From: Lepidostoma basale
Lineage: Eukaryota > Arthropoda > Insecta > Trichoptera > Lepidostomatidae
Length of the DNA stretch: 64,000 nt
Reading direction: 5' to 3'
Assembly (NCBI GenBank): GCA_022606425.2
Contig: JAHDVF020000101.1
Location: forward strand, 620,001-684,000
Shown in pieces: positions 1 through 8,892 of this stretch. Numbering within the stretch: position 1 is the stretch's first letter; each line of letters opens with the position of its first letter. The position numbers and the translations under genes were made by a program. The notes below the pieces were generated by a model, which was not told where the DNA came from, did no database searches, and saw only the letters and a list, made by a program, of their open reading frames with translations.

Positions 1-254
1 ATTTAATTGCGATTCCTTGGGAGCAAACCTTTAAATCAAATACTCGTATTTCTGTCCAACTGAAGATTCGTGAAATCGTTTTATGTTTCAAAAGCCTTTC
101 TGTAGACTGGTAGGCCCTTAAAACACATACTTTTTATAACCATGTATATGGATGGTAAAGCGGTGCTGATAAGCCTGAATATAAAATACTTTGACTCTTG
201 TGTCTTGCCAATGACGATAGTCTGGAAACTATGATCCTCACTGTCAGAAGCCTA

Positions 255-545
255 CAAAAGTTTAAGTACGTTCAGTGAGCAATGGAAATACAAATGATGG
301 GCGTCAGTCTTCGTGATAGAGTTAGAAATTAAGAAATAAGACGTTGAACAAAGATTAATGACATCGCAGAAAGAACAGCAAAGCTAAAATGGCAGTGGGC
401 GAGTCTTGTGGTGAGACAGGATGGGCTCAGATGGTCACCTAGAATCCTGAAGTGGAAATCTTGGAACAACAGAAGACACAGGAAGACTACAAAAAGGTGG
501 GTGGATGGATGGGGGCAACAGATAGCCCAAGATAGATAATGCTGA
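255..545 (+). mobile_element. LINE-G fragment (post-RT region)
   Basis: Translating with interruptions gives a phrase of the type 'MEIQMMGVSLRDRVRN ... ITDIAER.AKLKWQWA.LVVR', the region after the reverse transcriptase where related elements read KLKWQWAGHVAR. The same phrase occurs at 21,965-22,255, 33,690-34,098 and, on the minus strand, near 63,100. Stops and small indels show it is dead. It is 5'-truncated and its 3' end is not clear. Confidence 0.6.
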
Positions 546-667
546 AAGAGTTAAGAATTCAACCAGTAGAACCGTGAAATTTCGAGAGTTCTATCCGACT
601 AGCAGATTCGTTACTATTTCCAACTGGCAGTTGTGACACTAGGAGTGGAGGGTGGAGTGTGCATTAC

Positions 668-756
668 CTGTCTAGGCACCGGTCCAGTTCTATCGAGGGC
701 GGCTGGCGAGCGGGGGCGGCGCCTCGCAGCTCGGGGGGCGGCTCCAGTGGGGTACC
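668..756 (-). CDS. Candidate internal host exon (89 bp)
   Basis: On the minus strand a pyrimidine-rich tract ending in CAG (757-759) precedes a GC-rich 89-base block that ends in CAG followed by GTAATG (donor at 667-662). One frame is open throughout and reads GTPLEPPPELRGAAPARQPP, continuing with SIELDRCLD; one frame has a stop and a third is also open. The sharp GC contrast with AT-rich flanks and good splice sites on both sides suggest a coding exon. Its length is not a multiple of three, so it would shift phase. I do not recognise the protein. It could also be a GC-rich transposon remnant with chance splice signals. Confidence 0.45.
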
Positions 757-912
757 CTGCAAAGAAAAAGGAATTCTTATTTAATATCTGATCGTAGAAC
801 GTTTACTTCGGATTTCCTCTGTTCCTTGTTACATTTACATCGTTAATATTAAATATACATTATTTATCATTCTTTCTTCATTCATTCCTTCCACGTGTTC
901 AAAACATATTTT

Positions 913-1095
913 AATGGACTTGGACTTGGATCTTCTGGCTTACAGAGGTTCAGCTCATGTGGCTATTCCTCTTACGTCTGATGGGAGCATTGATGGAAGG
1001 TGATTGGTGGGTTGTTGGTTTATGCGGGGGCATGATTTGTGTGGCCCAGAGTGTTCCTCTGAAGGAGGATCGATTTTGAGCGCTTGTGGCGGTTG
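913..1095 (-). mobile_element. LINE-D 3' end
   Basis: This copy matches the 3' part of the longer LINE-D copies at 33,365-33,672 and 55,080-55,390. Those encode a Jockey-like C-terminus with a HPNPTI..L motif and then a 3' UTR ending in a TCCAAGTCCAAGTCC-like tail. Only the 3' UTR side survives here, abutting an unrelated LINE at about 1,096. Confidence 0.6.
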
Positions 1096-1099
1096 GAGT

Positions 1100-1480
1100 A
1101 ATTGTGGAAATATTATTCTTATTCATTTCTTGGCACTACATCCCTGCTATATGTGGGACTTGGCCTCCTCCACAACGGTTCTCCACTGACTTCTGTCTCT
1201 GGCCCTCTCTCTCCATCCCCCAGATCCTTCCATTTTCTCCCAATCTTCTTCCACGCAATTCGCCCATCTTTTCCTCGGTCGGCCTCTTGGTCTCTTTTCG
1301 CGGGGTACCCATCTGGATATAATTTTTGGTGTTGCTACTTTCTGGCATTCTTTCTACATGCCCAGCCCACCGTAGGCGTTGAGACTTACAGAATCTCACT
1401 ACTGTTTCCTGGTAAATCAGTACTTCAAGTTCAATGTTTCTTTTGATTCTGTAAGTCCCATCCTCCAGCGTGGGTCCAAA
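1100..1480 (-). mobile_element. LINE-E, post-RT tail
   Basis: A 123-codon minus-strand frame (1136-1507) contains 'RIKRNIELE', 'QRLRWAGHVERMPE' and an R-rich end. This matches the C-terminal part of RTE-like or R1-like proteins, where RWAGHVERM is a common signature. It is 5'-truncated and ends in an AATAAG-type AT-rich tail. It is the only copy of this family in the window. Confidence 0.6.
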
Positions 1481-1483
1481 ATT

Positions 1484-2035
1484 TTTATTTTTCATTTTCA
1501 TTTTCATTTATTTATTTTAAATATATCTAAAGCATTACGAATTTTTTTTCCAATACACTAAATATACAAGTTAGAGATTAATAAAAAGAGCGAGAAACAT
1601 AAGATGCATGACAAATTAATAAAATAAATATACCATACAATTATAATAAAGATAGTACTTCCCTCAGATGAGCCAAACTATCACAAAATACGTCAAACTC
1701 CGAGGTGATACGATTAAGCAAAGATATTTCTCTACCTACCGGCATAACCATTGGCAGGTTGGTTCTGCATCGTGGGAGATAAAAAAAACTATGGCCCCTT
1801 TGTCGAAGATAATTATCAGGGACGAACAGACCTACATCACTCAGGATTTCTGAGTTGTGTATACAACCGCCTATCAGTCGAAAGAAATGAACACCCAAGT
1901 GAATGTCTCGTCTCCTCTCGAGTGACTGGTAGCCTAGCATCCCTAGCAAGAAATCAAAATTATCTAAATTTTCAGAAATTATTCTTATTGGTTCATATTT
2001 TTTTGGCAGATTGTGACACTTTTTATACACCCTTA
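1484..2035 (-). mobile_element. LINE-B1 (Jockey-like) C-terminus and 3' UTR
   Basis: The frame at 1641-2030 reads through FDFLLGMLGYQSLERRRD, HFFRLIGGCIHNSEIL, LFVPDNYLRQRGHSFFYLP and RTNLPMVMPVGREISLLNRI. This is the C-terminal domain of Jockey-like reverse transcriptases, beyond the catalytic fingers and palm. A stop follows SLL, then about 150 bases of AT-rich 3' UTR and a tail of repeated AAAATG units. The 5' side is truncated. It is a close relative of the copy at 11,600-12,205. Confidence 0.75.
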
Positions 2036-2384
2036 CGGTTTAACAACGATGAGATAAGTTAAACTTGACTTTATTATCTTCTGAAATCAATTTTACTGCA
2101 TTATATATGAAAATAAATAAACTTGACCTTTAATACAAATATGTTAAATATTCTGTAGGAGTCTAATAAAGCGTAATAAAAAAACTTCATAATTCGTTAA
2201 GTTTATATTAAACTAACAAGGATAAGTCTTGTCATAACATACTAAAATGTGATTTAAATTTCAAGTCATGCAGACTTGACAAAAAAAATAAAACTAGTAT
2301 CGTCCTTAAGACCCAAATTATTATTTTGCCTGGTTTAAGCAATTGTGCGCAACAAAGATTCAATACTGTTTGTCAAATAATAAA
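2036..2384. other. AT-rich stretch, nothing recognised
   Basis: This stretch is AT-rich with short A and T runs. I see no ORF, hairpin or recognised repeat before the HH1 element begins near 2,385. Confidence 0.4.
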
Positions 2385-2600
2385 TAATAATAATAATGCA
2401 ATAATTATCAAATGATTTTACTCAAATCTCTTGATGGAAGTTCATTTTAAATAATAATTAAATAAAATGTTTTTTAACTACCTCCACTTTTGTCTTTATT
2501 TCGACAGCGACCGGTTTCGCCAGGCTAGCTGGCATCGACAGACTGGTGACACTATTGCAAACCGAGTCCTTTATATACATACAGATCAGGGGTAGAAAAC
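2385..2600 (-). repeat. HH1 ribozyme-bearing repeat
   Basis: On the minus strand the unit runs from a TATATAAAG-like sequence through the ribozyme motif (2505-2545) into a family tail containing AAGTAGTTAAAAAACATTT. It ends near a block complementary to TCTTGATGGAAGTTCATTTT. The same tail occurs at 4,413-4,600, 12,745-12,925 and 41,095-41,340. This copy has no inverted partner beside it. Confidence 0.6.
2505..2545 (-). ncRNA. Hammerhead-like motif, HH1
   Basis: Minus-strand order: stem I 5' strand CAGU (2545-2542), box CUGUCGA (2541-2535), extra U, stem II GCCAG/CUGGC (2533-2529, 2523-2519), GAAA (2518-2515), palindrome CCGG (2514-2511), UC (2510-2509), stem I 3' strand GCUG (2508-2505). CAGU and GCUG can form four pairs. 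The box differs from the usual CUGANGA by U at position 6 in every HH1 copy, so the family may be inactive or use a variant core. Confidence 0.5.
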
Positions 2601-2644
2601 ATGATTCTATACAAAAATAAAATTAAAATATTATGTAAAATTTA

Positions 2645-2930
2645 CTGGATATATGGATCACATGGATGGAGAAAGAATGGGTAAGAAAATATATATTAAC
2701 GATGTAAATAGAGTACGGAGTCGAGGTTAGAATGAGGAAAACATGGCACGACCAAATTAATCCAATTTTAAGGATTGGTCTTGTATGAAGTCGGATGAAT
2801 CGACGTGCGTGTATGACTCGTTGTATGAATGTGGAGGGAGATAGAGAGGTGTGTCAAGATAGAGTGGTGTGGTGCTCTATTCTCTCTGCCTACACCTGCG
2901 GGGAAGCGGCGTAATGGTTTGTTTGTTTGA
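2645..2930 (+). mobile_element. LINE-A2 3' end
   Basis: This is a decayed copy of the A2 C-terminal region (HMDGERMGKK.Y.NDVN ... NRRACMTRCMNVE), ending at a GGCGTAATGG stop context and a TTTG-type tail. See the better copy at 53,008-53,497 for the domain description. Confidence 0.7.
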
Positions 2931-2934
2931 TTGA

Positions 2935-3235
2935 TTTTGTCCCATTTTATTGTGAAACATTTTACAATGAGAACGAACGTGTACAGTCCGACACTTGTTA
3001 GTGAAAAGTACTAGAATAAGTAGAAAAGTGTTGATAAATGGAATTTTAAAAATAGTTCTTTGAAATCGAGAATTCAAAAATATCTACAGGCAATTTTATA
3101 TTATAACTTTAGTTACAAATGATCGAAGAATAAACGAAATCTAAAGTTCCCCCTGGTAGTACTGTTGAGGGTTGAAGACACCCCCTTATGAGTGCCAGCT
3201 GTTTTAACTATTTTAATATTATATTATGTATATAT
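2935..3235. other. Unassigned AT-rich spacer
   Basis: No gene or firm repeat is visible. A short inverted similarity around TTTTACAATG suggests remnants of a foldback, but I cannot define its ends. Confidence 0.3.
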
Positions 3236-3239
3236 AACA

Positions 3240-3508
3240 TTTTATGGAGCGCATGGGTGAAGAAAGAATGGTAAAAAAAGTATACGTTAACGATGTAAAT
3301 GGAGCAAGGAGTCGAGGAAGACATGGCATGACCAAATTAATCAAATATTAAAGGTTGGTCATGTCAGAAGCCGGAAGAATCGACGTGCTTATATGACTCG
3401 ATGTATAAATGTGGAGGAAGCTAGAGAGGTATGTCAGGATAGAGTAGTGTGGCGGTCCATTCTCTCTGCGTACCCCTGCGGGGAAACGGCGTGATGGTTT
3501 GTTGTTGT
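3240..3508 (+). mobile_element. LINE-A2 3' end
   Basis: This second A2 copy lies within 600 bases of the previous one. It keeps ERMVKKVYVNDVNGARSRG and, after indels, NRRAYMTRCINVEEAREVCQDRVVWRSILSAYP. The stop lies in GGCGTGATGG and the tail is GTTGTTGTT. Confidence 0.75.
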
Positions 3509-3584
3509 TATTATGTATAATTTTAAAAACTATTTTAATGGGAGATTGATATATAAAGATTGATAAAAAAAAACAATAGATTTT

Positions 3585-3780
3585 CCTTTGAATAAATAAA
3601 ACCTTACTTCGTATTTTTACAACACTTGCACTTTTTACAGACATGTGACGGGTGTGACCTAACCTTTTTCCATGTACAAATTTTAATTTAAAAATTATAC
3701 ATCGTCGACATGTCTGTAAAAAGTTAAATAAAGTTTTGTCAAAATACGAAGTGCATTTATATTTATTCAAATACGAATCT
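3585..3780. repeat. Foldback repeat
   Basis: Sequences around 3,590-3,655 (TACTTCGTATTTT, TTTTTACAGACATGT) recur in inverted order around 3,705-3,775 (ACATGTCTGTAAAAA, AAAATACGAAGTGC). The arms are diverged and about 70 bases long. The centre contains CATGTC-like cores reminiscent of the ribozyme repeats, but no CUGANGA box is readable. Confidence 0.5.
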
Positions 3781-4030
3781 AGAAGACAAAGTGAAGGCGA
3801 ATATAGAAGACAAAGATTTCTCAATTATATCGCGAAGACAAGATGCAGCTACAAAATAAATCTTGTGAATTCATTTATAATATACTAGTGGACCCGACAG
3901 CCAGTTGACTTGCCCGCTATTAGCTTATTTATTCCTTCATTATCAGGAGAACGAACTTTATCCCGATGATGAAGGTATACAATTTTCGAAACATGTAAAG
4001 AAAATTAACTTAGGTGGAAAGAACAGTGCA

Positions 4031-4300
4031 TTATTTCGCACCGTGAGTGTAAAACTGAAACAAGCGCAAATATACAGTTTAGAGATATGGGAGTTTAAAG
4101 ACTTCATATTGCTTGGAAAAACTGTTTTTATTTTAATAAACCAATGATTTTCAGTTAAAAATAATATACCTATAAACCGAAAATCATTGGTTTATTAAAA
4201 ATAAAACAGTTTTTCCAAGCAATATGAAGTCTTTAAACTCCCATATCTCCAAACTGTATATTTGCACTTGTTTCGGTTTTACACTCACGGTGCGAAATCA
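4031..4300. repeat. Long near-perfect foldback (arms about 122 bp)
   Basis: The left arm (4031-4153) reads from ATTTCGCACCGTGAG to CCAATGATTTTC. The right arm (4180-4300) is its reverse complement with only a few mismatches. The loop is about 26 bases. A transcript would form a hairpin of more than 110 base pairs. An ORF in the left arm (3905-4147) follows from this structure and is not treated as a gene. Confidence 0.85.
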
Positions 4301-4371
4301 TTAAAAAATCGCCATACAAACAGATTATTTTTACTGAGAACATTGTCAATAAATAATGAAATATTACTGAC

Positions 4372-4412
4372 ACGTTAACGGTGTGAATAGAATAGTGAGT
4401 CGAGGAAGACCA
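4372..4412 (+). mobile_element. LINE-A2 scrap
   Basis: About 40 bases match the A2 segment coding V.VNGVRSRGRP. They break off where the HH1 repeat begins, so the HH1 unit probably inserted into or beside an A2 copy. Confidence 0.5.
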
Positions 4413-4645
4413 ATAAAATATTTTTAAGATAATCAAATGATTTTCCTGAAATCTCTTGATGGAAGTTCATTTTAAATAATAATGAAATAAAATTATGTTT
4501 TTTTTAACTACTTCCACTATTGTCTTTATTTCGACAGCGACCGGTTTCGCCAGGCTCGCTGGGATCGACAGACTGGTGGACCAGAGTGGTCGATAGACCG
4601 CTCTACCAAGGTGGTCGACAGACTGGTAGTTAAAAACATCGTTTT
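4413..4645 (-). repeat. HH1 repeat with broken inverted partner
   Basis: The HH1 tail (ATTTTCCTGAAATCTCTTGA ... TTTTTTAACTACTTCC) leads to the ribozyme motif at 4535-4575. Beyond it, fragments such as GGTCGACAGACTGG and TAGTTAAAAACATCG look like a degraded second copy in the opposite direction. Confidence 0.6.
4535..4575 (-). ncRNA. Hammerhead-like motif, HH1 (damaged stem II)
   Basis: The layout is as in the copy at 2505-2545: CAGU, CUGUCGA, U, stem II, GAAA, CCGG, UC, GCUG. One stem II base is changed (4563, C to G on the plus strand), which breaks a pair and marks this as a decayed copy. Confidence 0.45.
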
Positions 4646-4664
4646 ATTTAATTATTATTCAATA

Positions 4665-4832
4665 AAATATTATTTGTCCGAAGAGTCGGAGAAATCGACT
4701 GTGTGTATGTCACGATATATGAGTGTGGAAGTGAGAATACTTCTCTCACTTCAACAAAGAACAACACGTCAGTTATTTTTTCCTGCCTACCCTTTTGGAG
4801 AGATGGCGTGTTGGTCAGTTAGTTTTACTTGT
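4665..4832 (+). mobile_element. LINE-A1 3' end, decayed
   Basis: EESEKST..CMSRYMSVE and then SAYPFGEMA can be read, with the stop region ATGGCGTGTTGG and a GTTAGTT tail. It is heavily decayed and truncated. Confidence 0.6.
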
Positions 4833-4969
4833 AAAGGGCTGATTCCTGATTTTCATAATACAAAATAATTTTACAATACGTAATATTTAAATTATATTAC
4901 GGACTCTGTATAATATTTTTAAAATCCAAGGGCAACAATTTTGATTGAATGTTTTGATTTAAGTATACT

Positions 4970-5160
4970 TATAAATATACAATACTCGCTTATGAAGGGT
5001 GGGTTGGGGTGCTTATAAGGGGTTGGAGAACACTGTAAAGCAACGCGCCCTGTCACTGCACGGCCTCCCTTATCATGGGGGGTTATACGTATTAACTCAT
5101 TACCTATGTAATCCTCATCGAAAAAAACAATTCATATCGAAACCGGTTAGCAAAGCGAAC
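4970..5160. other. GC-richer patch with a possible decayed ribozyme
   Basis: A GC-richer patch (TGAAGGGTGGGTTGGGG, CTGTCACTGCACGGCC) is followed at 5,116-5,155 by CTCATCGA, AT-rich sequence, then GAAA, CCGG and TT. This order resembles the HH7 motif at 42,118-42,160, but the box is damaged. The GC patch resembles 22,600-22,730. Confidence 0.3.
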
Positions 5161-5204
5161 AAATAATAAATAAATATATAATTAATACGAATATAAAAGT
5201 CTCT

Positions 5205-5395
5205 AATCTAGAAAATGTATTCTATTTTACGGGAGTGACATTTTTCGGCATGCTAAGACATTATCGAATGCATTTTATAATCCCTTTAATATGAGTAATA
5301 TAAGGCGAAACATGTTATTCCCATAAAATATAATATAATATCTAGAAAACTGACGTTTTTATGATACATCATTGTTCAATAAACAATAAAAATAT
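5205..5395. repeat. HH2 inverted pair, decayed
   Basis: The right arm reads GGCGAAACATGTTATTCCCA, continues with CTAGAAAACTGACG and ends near ATCATTGTTCAATAAACAAT. The left arm holds the reverse order (GGGAGTGACATTTTTCGG). Both boxes are damaged, so neither is expected to be a working ribozyme. Confidence 0.55.
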
Positions 5396-5456
5396 ACTTA
5401 GGAAATTTAAAATAACTTTGTTTAATCCACTAATTAATAAAAATAATAATAAAAAA

Positions 5457-5497
5457 AACGACATGTTTCGGAGGATATCTCCTCCATCTTCAGGTGT
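5457..5497 (-). ncRNA. Hammerhead-like motif, HH3
   Basis: Minus strand: ACAC (5497-5494), box CUGAAGA (5493-5487), extra U, stem II GGAGG/CCUCC with loop AGAUAU, GAAA (5469-5466), CATG (5465-5462), UC (5461-5460). The box and GAAA are intact. Stem I keeps only two of the four pairs seen in the copy at 24,510. Confidence 0.6.
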
Positions 5498-5671
5498 AAA
5501 AATAAAATAGAAACTAAACAAAGAAAGACTAATAAAAAAACGCATTTAAAATTCGATACAGTAATTCAAATTTAAAAATAGCCAAGGTTAATTTTTAAAT
5601 TTGAATTATTGTATCGAATTTTAAATGCGTTTTTATATTAGTCTTTCCTTGTTTAGTTTTGATTATATTAT

Positions 5672-5712
5672 TACACTTGAAGATGGAGGTATCCTCCGAA
5701 ACAAGTCGTGTA
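5672..5712 (+). ncRNA. Hammerhead-like motif, HH3, box mutated
   Basis: Stem I is the best of this pair, with UACAC (5672-5676) facing GUGUA (5708-5712). The box reads UUGAAGA, a C-to-U change at position 3 without a matching change at position 8. The palindrome is CAAG instead of CATG. It is probably inactive. Confidence 0.5.
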
Positions 5713-5761
5713 TTTTCATATTTTTTAAATAATTAGTGGATTAAATAAAGTTATTATTTTA

Positions 5762-6235
5762 CAACATTTTGAATATATACAAATTCTTGTAGACAAAATA
5801 CTGGATTTTACCCATTGCGGATAAATTAATTTTTAATAAGGATTAGTATAAAATAACTGGTCCAAGTAGGCATAAAATTTGGAGAGACATCTCCAGGCGT
5901 AATCTAGTACTGTATGATAATTGCAGAGACTTTCACAGTGCATTAATAAAGATTTTCTGCTTAATGCTACCCAATCTTAATAGATGACGCTAGTGTAGAG
6001 TGAACTAAAAAAATGTAAAGATAAGCGTGGGATTCTAGCATATATACAGATTCCAAAAATTGTCAGATGTGGTGGTCATAAGAAGGGCGCAATGGGGAAT
6101 GTTGTTAAACATAAAGCGATCGCTCAACCCAACCAATGACAGGTCATAAGTCCTGTAAGCGCCTCGGCCACCACATTCTGTTCCCAGAAAAACAATTTAC
6201 ATCTTCGTCTCTATTGAGATACAATTAATCCTTAT
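5762..6235 (+). repeat. Repeat family R copy 1
   Basis: Starts near ACATTTTGAATATATAC and ends with TCTCTATTGAGATACAATTA. Internal landmarks are AACCCAACCAATGACAGGTC and ATATATACA followed by TTCCAAAAATT. Other copies are at 9,043, 36,117 (inverted pair), 42,165 and 44,513. No ORF is present. It is a non-autonomous element of unknown class. Confidence 0.7.
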
Positions 6236-6249
6236 AAAAAAGTTATTTT

Positions 6250-6700
6250 TAATTTCCTTTGTATAATACTATGGAATTCCACAGTGTTAATGCCTGAGAG
6301 TTTAATAAGTTGAACAATAATAATTAATGATTATGTTTTTATGTGAGATAAATTAATTTAAATATTGTTAAGAAGTAAATGTGAAACAATACATTATACC
6401 AAGAGTATTGTCATTTGTTTCGAAGACAGAATTATGCTTAGATTAAACATATTTGCCTTTTGAAAGCAGTCAATGCAATGTGAATAAAAGTGTTACAAAC
6501 GAAACAATGAATGATTAAATGTTATGTATAAACCCATCTTTTTCATATTTCATACCCAATTTAAACATTTATACTTTGTTCTACTATACTTTTAAACTGA
6601 TCGCTTTTTAAGCGGTCACATTTAGATTTTTAGATTTAAAACACGTCTTAATGCGCCCTTGAGGTGATTACATCACAAAAACGGCGCTTTAAAAGTTAGC
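6250..6700. repeat. Repeat family L copy 1
   Basis: Shared blocks (GTTCTACTATACTTTTAAAC, TTTAGATTTTTAGATTTAAA, CTTTAAAAGTTAG, then an ATT trinucleotide run) recur at 27,390-27,610 and 27,736. Nothing coding is visible, and I cannot tell the class. Confidence 0.45.
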
Positions 6701-6718
6701 ATATTATTATTATTATTA

Positions 6719-7140
6719 TACAGTCTGTTCTACAATATGGCTGCCAAACCTGGACTCAAGTTAATGTAATGAACCGGTTGGAAGCGTTCGAGATGTGGAT
6801 ATACCGCAGAATGCTCCGTATACAGTGGACCGATAGGGTCAGTAATGCAGACGTACTGCAGGGAGCCAGAGCCAATAGAGAGCTGTTGTCCAGTGTGAAA
6901 ATTAGAAAGGTCTCATATTTGGGTCATGTGCTAAGAGGAGAAAAATGCCACCTTCTTCAACTTCATATTAATGGGTATAGTGGAAGGACGTCGGGGAGTT
7001 GGTAGAAGGCAGCTGTCCTGGCTGCAGAACATCAAAGAGTGGACAGAAATAACTGTTCCAAGTGGCGCAGGATAGAGATGCCTTTGCTGTAAGGATCGCT
7101 AACGTTGGAGGCACCTGACACGGCACCGATAGAAGAATGA
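6719..7140 (+). mobile_element. LINE-H, RTE-like post-RT region
   Basis: The frame at 6769-7005 reads NRLEAFEMWIYRRMLRIQWT, DRVSNADVL and VSYLGHVLRGEKCHLLQLHI. This matches the usual RTE-like sequence after the polymerase (EMW.YRRMLRI.WTDRV.N..VL ... YLGH..R...Y.LLQ). A frameshift then leads to RRGVGRRQLSWLQN. A reversed scrap of the same family is at 28,095-28,165. Confidence 0.75.
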
Positions 7141-7154
7141 ACGAAATAAATAAG

Positions 7155-7272
7155 TGTCAATAAGATGGTTTGGAAACGTGGAAATAATGAGTGGAGAAAA
7201 AATTATATTAAAAGCATTTGTATACGATGTAAACGAAACAAGATACAGAAAAAGACCTAGGAAAATATGGCA
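7155..7272 (+). mobile_element. LINE-A1, left part of a split copy
   Basis: WFGNVE, then VYDVNETRYRKRPRKIWHVKY, is A1 coding sequence. The copy is interrupted at about 7,273 by a LINE-B4 fragment and resumes at about 7,575. Confidence 0.65.
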
Positions 7273-7570
7273 CGTCAAATATTAAACCTGACCAAATATG
7301 AGACCTTAAAAATTGTACACAGAGTGACCATGGAAGAGACAACAGACAGCAGCTACAAATTAACTAAAAATTCAGACATACACAGACACTGGACCAGGAA
7401 CTGTGACAGATATCACTTACCGAATGCACGAACTAAGACAGGGCAATCAAGGATATTGAACAATGGACTGAAACTTTACAATGAACTACCAAAAGACACA
7501 AGAAATCTCACTACAACTCAATATAAAAAATATCTGAAACCCAATTGGTTTTTTTTTTTAAATTAATTAA
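7273..7570 (+). mobile_element. LINE-B4 inserted in LINE-A1
   Basis: The frame at 7267-7566 includes KIVHRVTMEETTDSSYKLTK, CDRYHLPNARTKTGQSRILN and NGLKLYNELPKDT. This is the last segment of a Jockey-like reverse transcriptase; NGLKLYNELP is typical of this clade's end. A T/A-rich tail follows. The minus-strand sister at 47,660-48,025 is nearly identical. Confidence 0.7.
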
Positions 7571-7574
7571 ATTT

Positions 7575-7738
7575 AAAAAAAAAATGTAAGTCATGTGAGG
7601 AGTTCGAGAAATCGACGTGCGTGCATTACACGATGCATGAATGTCGAGGAAACTAGACAAGTACATCGGGTAAGAATATTGTTCTCTATTTCTGCCTAAC
7701 TCTTCGGGGACACGGCGTGATGGTTGATTAGTTAGTTA
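7575..7738 (+). mobile_element. LINE-A1, right part of a split copy
   Basis: This continues the copy that starts at 7,155: 'VRSSRNRRACIT.CMNVEETR', then CGGGGACACGGCGTGATGG and a GTTAGTTAGTTA tail. Confidence 0.7.
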
Positions 7739-7739
7739 G

Positions 7740-8220
7740 TTAATGAATGTGTAGAATGGCAGTGCTAAGAATCGTATGGAGATATTAATTGTTGATAAAT
7801 AAGTGGGTGTCTTCCGCATTTGAAGAATAGAGGAAGAGAGGATTGTGAGCAGAATGTTGTAGTGCGGGATATGCCCCCTGTCCTCATCCCTTCATCAGTC
7901 TTCCACCCCGAGAGTTCCCCTAACAAACACGTCTGTTCTCTCATTCTGGGGTCCAGGGGACAGGGCCGCACTGGAAAAGTAAACATCTCACGCGATGTAG
8001 GAAAAAACTTGTAACTAAATACCTACAATATTTAAAGGCATCGGTCCCCGAAACAATCCGAAAAAAATTATAGCAGCGAATTTAATAAACAATAAATTGA
8101 TTTTTACAAATAATTTAATTTTTTAAATTTAAAATATGGCAATCCCATTAACAATATTAAAACTTCATTTCATAATTATTTTTCTTATTTCATTTAATTT
8201 ATTTTGATAAAAATCACAAA
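7740..8220. other. Unassigned region
   Basis: The left half (7,820-8,014) is moderately GC and has a 64-codon plus-strand ORF that I do not recognise. The right half is AT-rich. No splice-bounded exon is convincing. Confidence 0.3.
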
Positions 8221-8224
8221 CATT

Positions 8225-8435
8225 ACAGAATTCCAGATCGTTTGATAAAAAGAGAAGCATTAAAAATAATAAGCTTAAGAATAAGAAAAAATCATAACAT
8301 TGATATTGCATCCCTGAGGCAACTCACATTATCACGAAATATGTCGACCTCCGAGGCGACCCGATTAAGCAATAAGATTGCCCTACCCACAGGCATAACC
8401 ATTGGCAGGTTGGTTCTGCAGCGCGATAAATAAAA
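8225..8435 (-). mobile_element. LINE-B1 fragment
   Basis: The minus strand reads RTNLPMVMPVGRAILLLNR and then EVDIFRDN, the end of the B1 protein, with its 3' part degraded. It is 5'-truncated at the R..RTNLP segment. Confidence 0.65.
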
Positions 8436-8454
8436 AATCTGTGCTGTTCTTAAT

Positions 8455-8835
8455 TATTGTAATTCCCTTGTTTGAATCTAGTTTAACATCAATTTCGATT
8501 AACTAGTATGTACTGTTAACTCTTCTTATCATTAACACTTGTGGTAACATGTAATTGGCCTTAAAGCCGTGCCACACTGTTTTAAGCAAGCTCTCCACAT
8601 CGATCTCCACCGGCGGTTTAAAACTGTGTAGACACTTGTTTGAAACCAAAATTCGTTTGACCTTCAACAACCTTTGTGGACGAATGCGCATAGTATGCAT
8701 GGTTGTAAACACGCATTCCACATGTGGGGCTGCACATTCCACCAAGGTCACCCTTGTGGAGAGATTGTTTCAAACATTGTGGCACGGCCTTTATTCTATG
8801 TGTTTTATTTTATCTGTTTGTTACCCCAAAATATT
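8455..8835 (+). mobile_element. LINE-K 3' UTR, split by a MITE
   Basis: AGTTTAAC, TTAACTCT and GTGGTAACATGTAATTG also occur at 37,485-37,608 and 40,245-40,480, where the element ends in an AAATAAATAAATAAA tail. Here the UTR is interrupted at 8,563 by the MITE and resumes at 8,794 with ATTCTATGTG to TGTTTGTTACC. Confidence 0.55.
8564..8790. mobile_element. Harbinger-like MITE, 227 bp
   Basis: The ends are inverted repeats (AAGCCGTGCCACA on the left, TGTGGCACGGCCT on the right). The pairing extends inward imperfectly (CTCTCCACA and TGTGGAGAG). The element is flanked by the 3-bp direct repeat TTA (8561-8563 and 8791-8793), which fits PIF/Harbinger target duplications. It is non-coding. Confidence 0.6.
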
Positions 8836-8837
8836 TG

Positions 8838-8892
8838 ATTGGTTTAATCGTGACACGTTTCCTCGGTCTTCCCTTATTTCTAGTTTGAAGAA
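8838..8892 (-). mobile_element. LINE-A1 scrap
   Basis: Fifty-odd bases match the A1 segment for RGRPRKTWHDQINQ in reverse, with indels. It has no ends of its own. Confidence 0.5.

Larger units (their letters stand above)
5397..5757. repeat. HH3 head-to-head foldback
   Basis: Two copies of the HH3 unit lie in inverted orientation with arms of about 175 bases, meeting near 5,578. Each carries a ribozyme motif (5457-5497 minus, 5672-5712 plus) and a tail containing the sequence TTTAATCCACTAATTA or its complement. Single HH3 units occur at 24.5 kb, and a larger pair at 57.7-58.8 kb. Confidence 0.8.

Noticed and set aside
5397..5757. CRISPR array or satellite array
   Set aside because: The repeats are interspersed and inverted, with no regular spacers. 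No tandem satellite of any length was seen.
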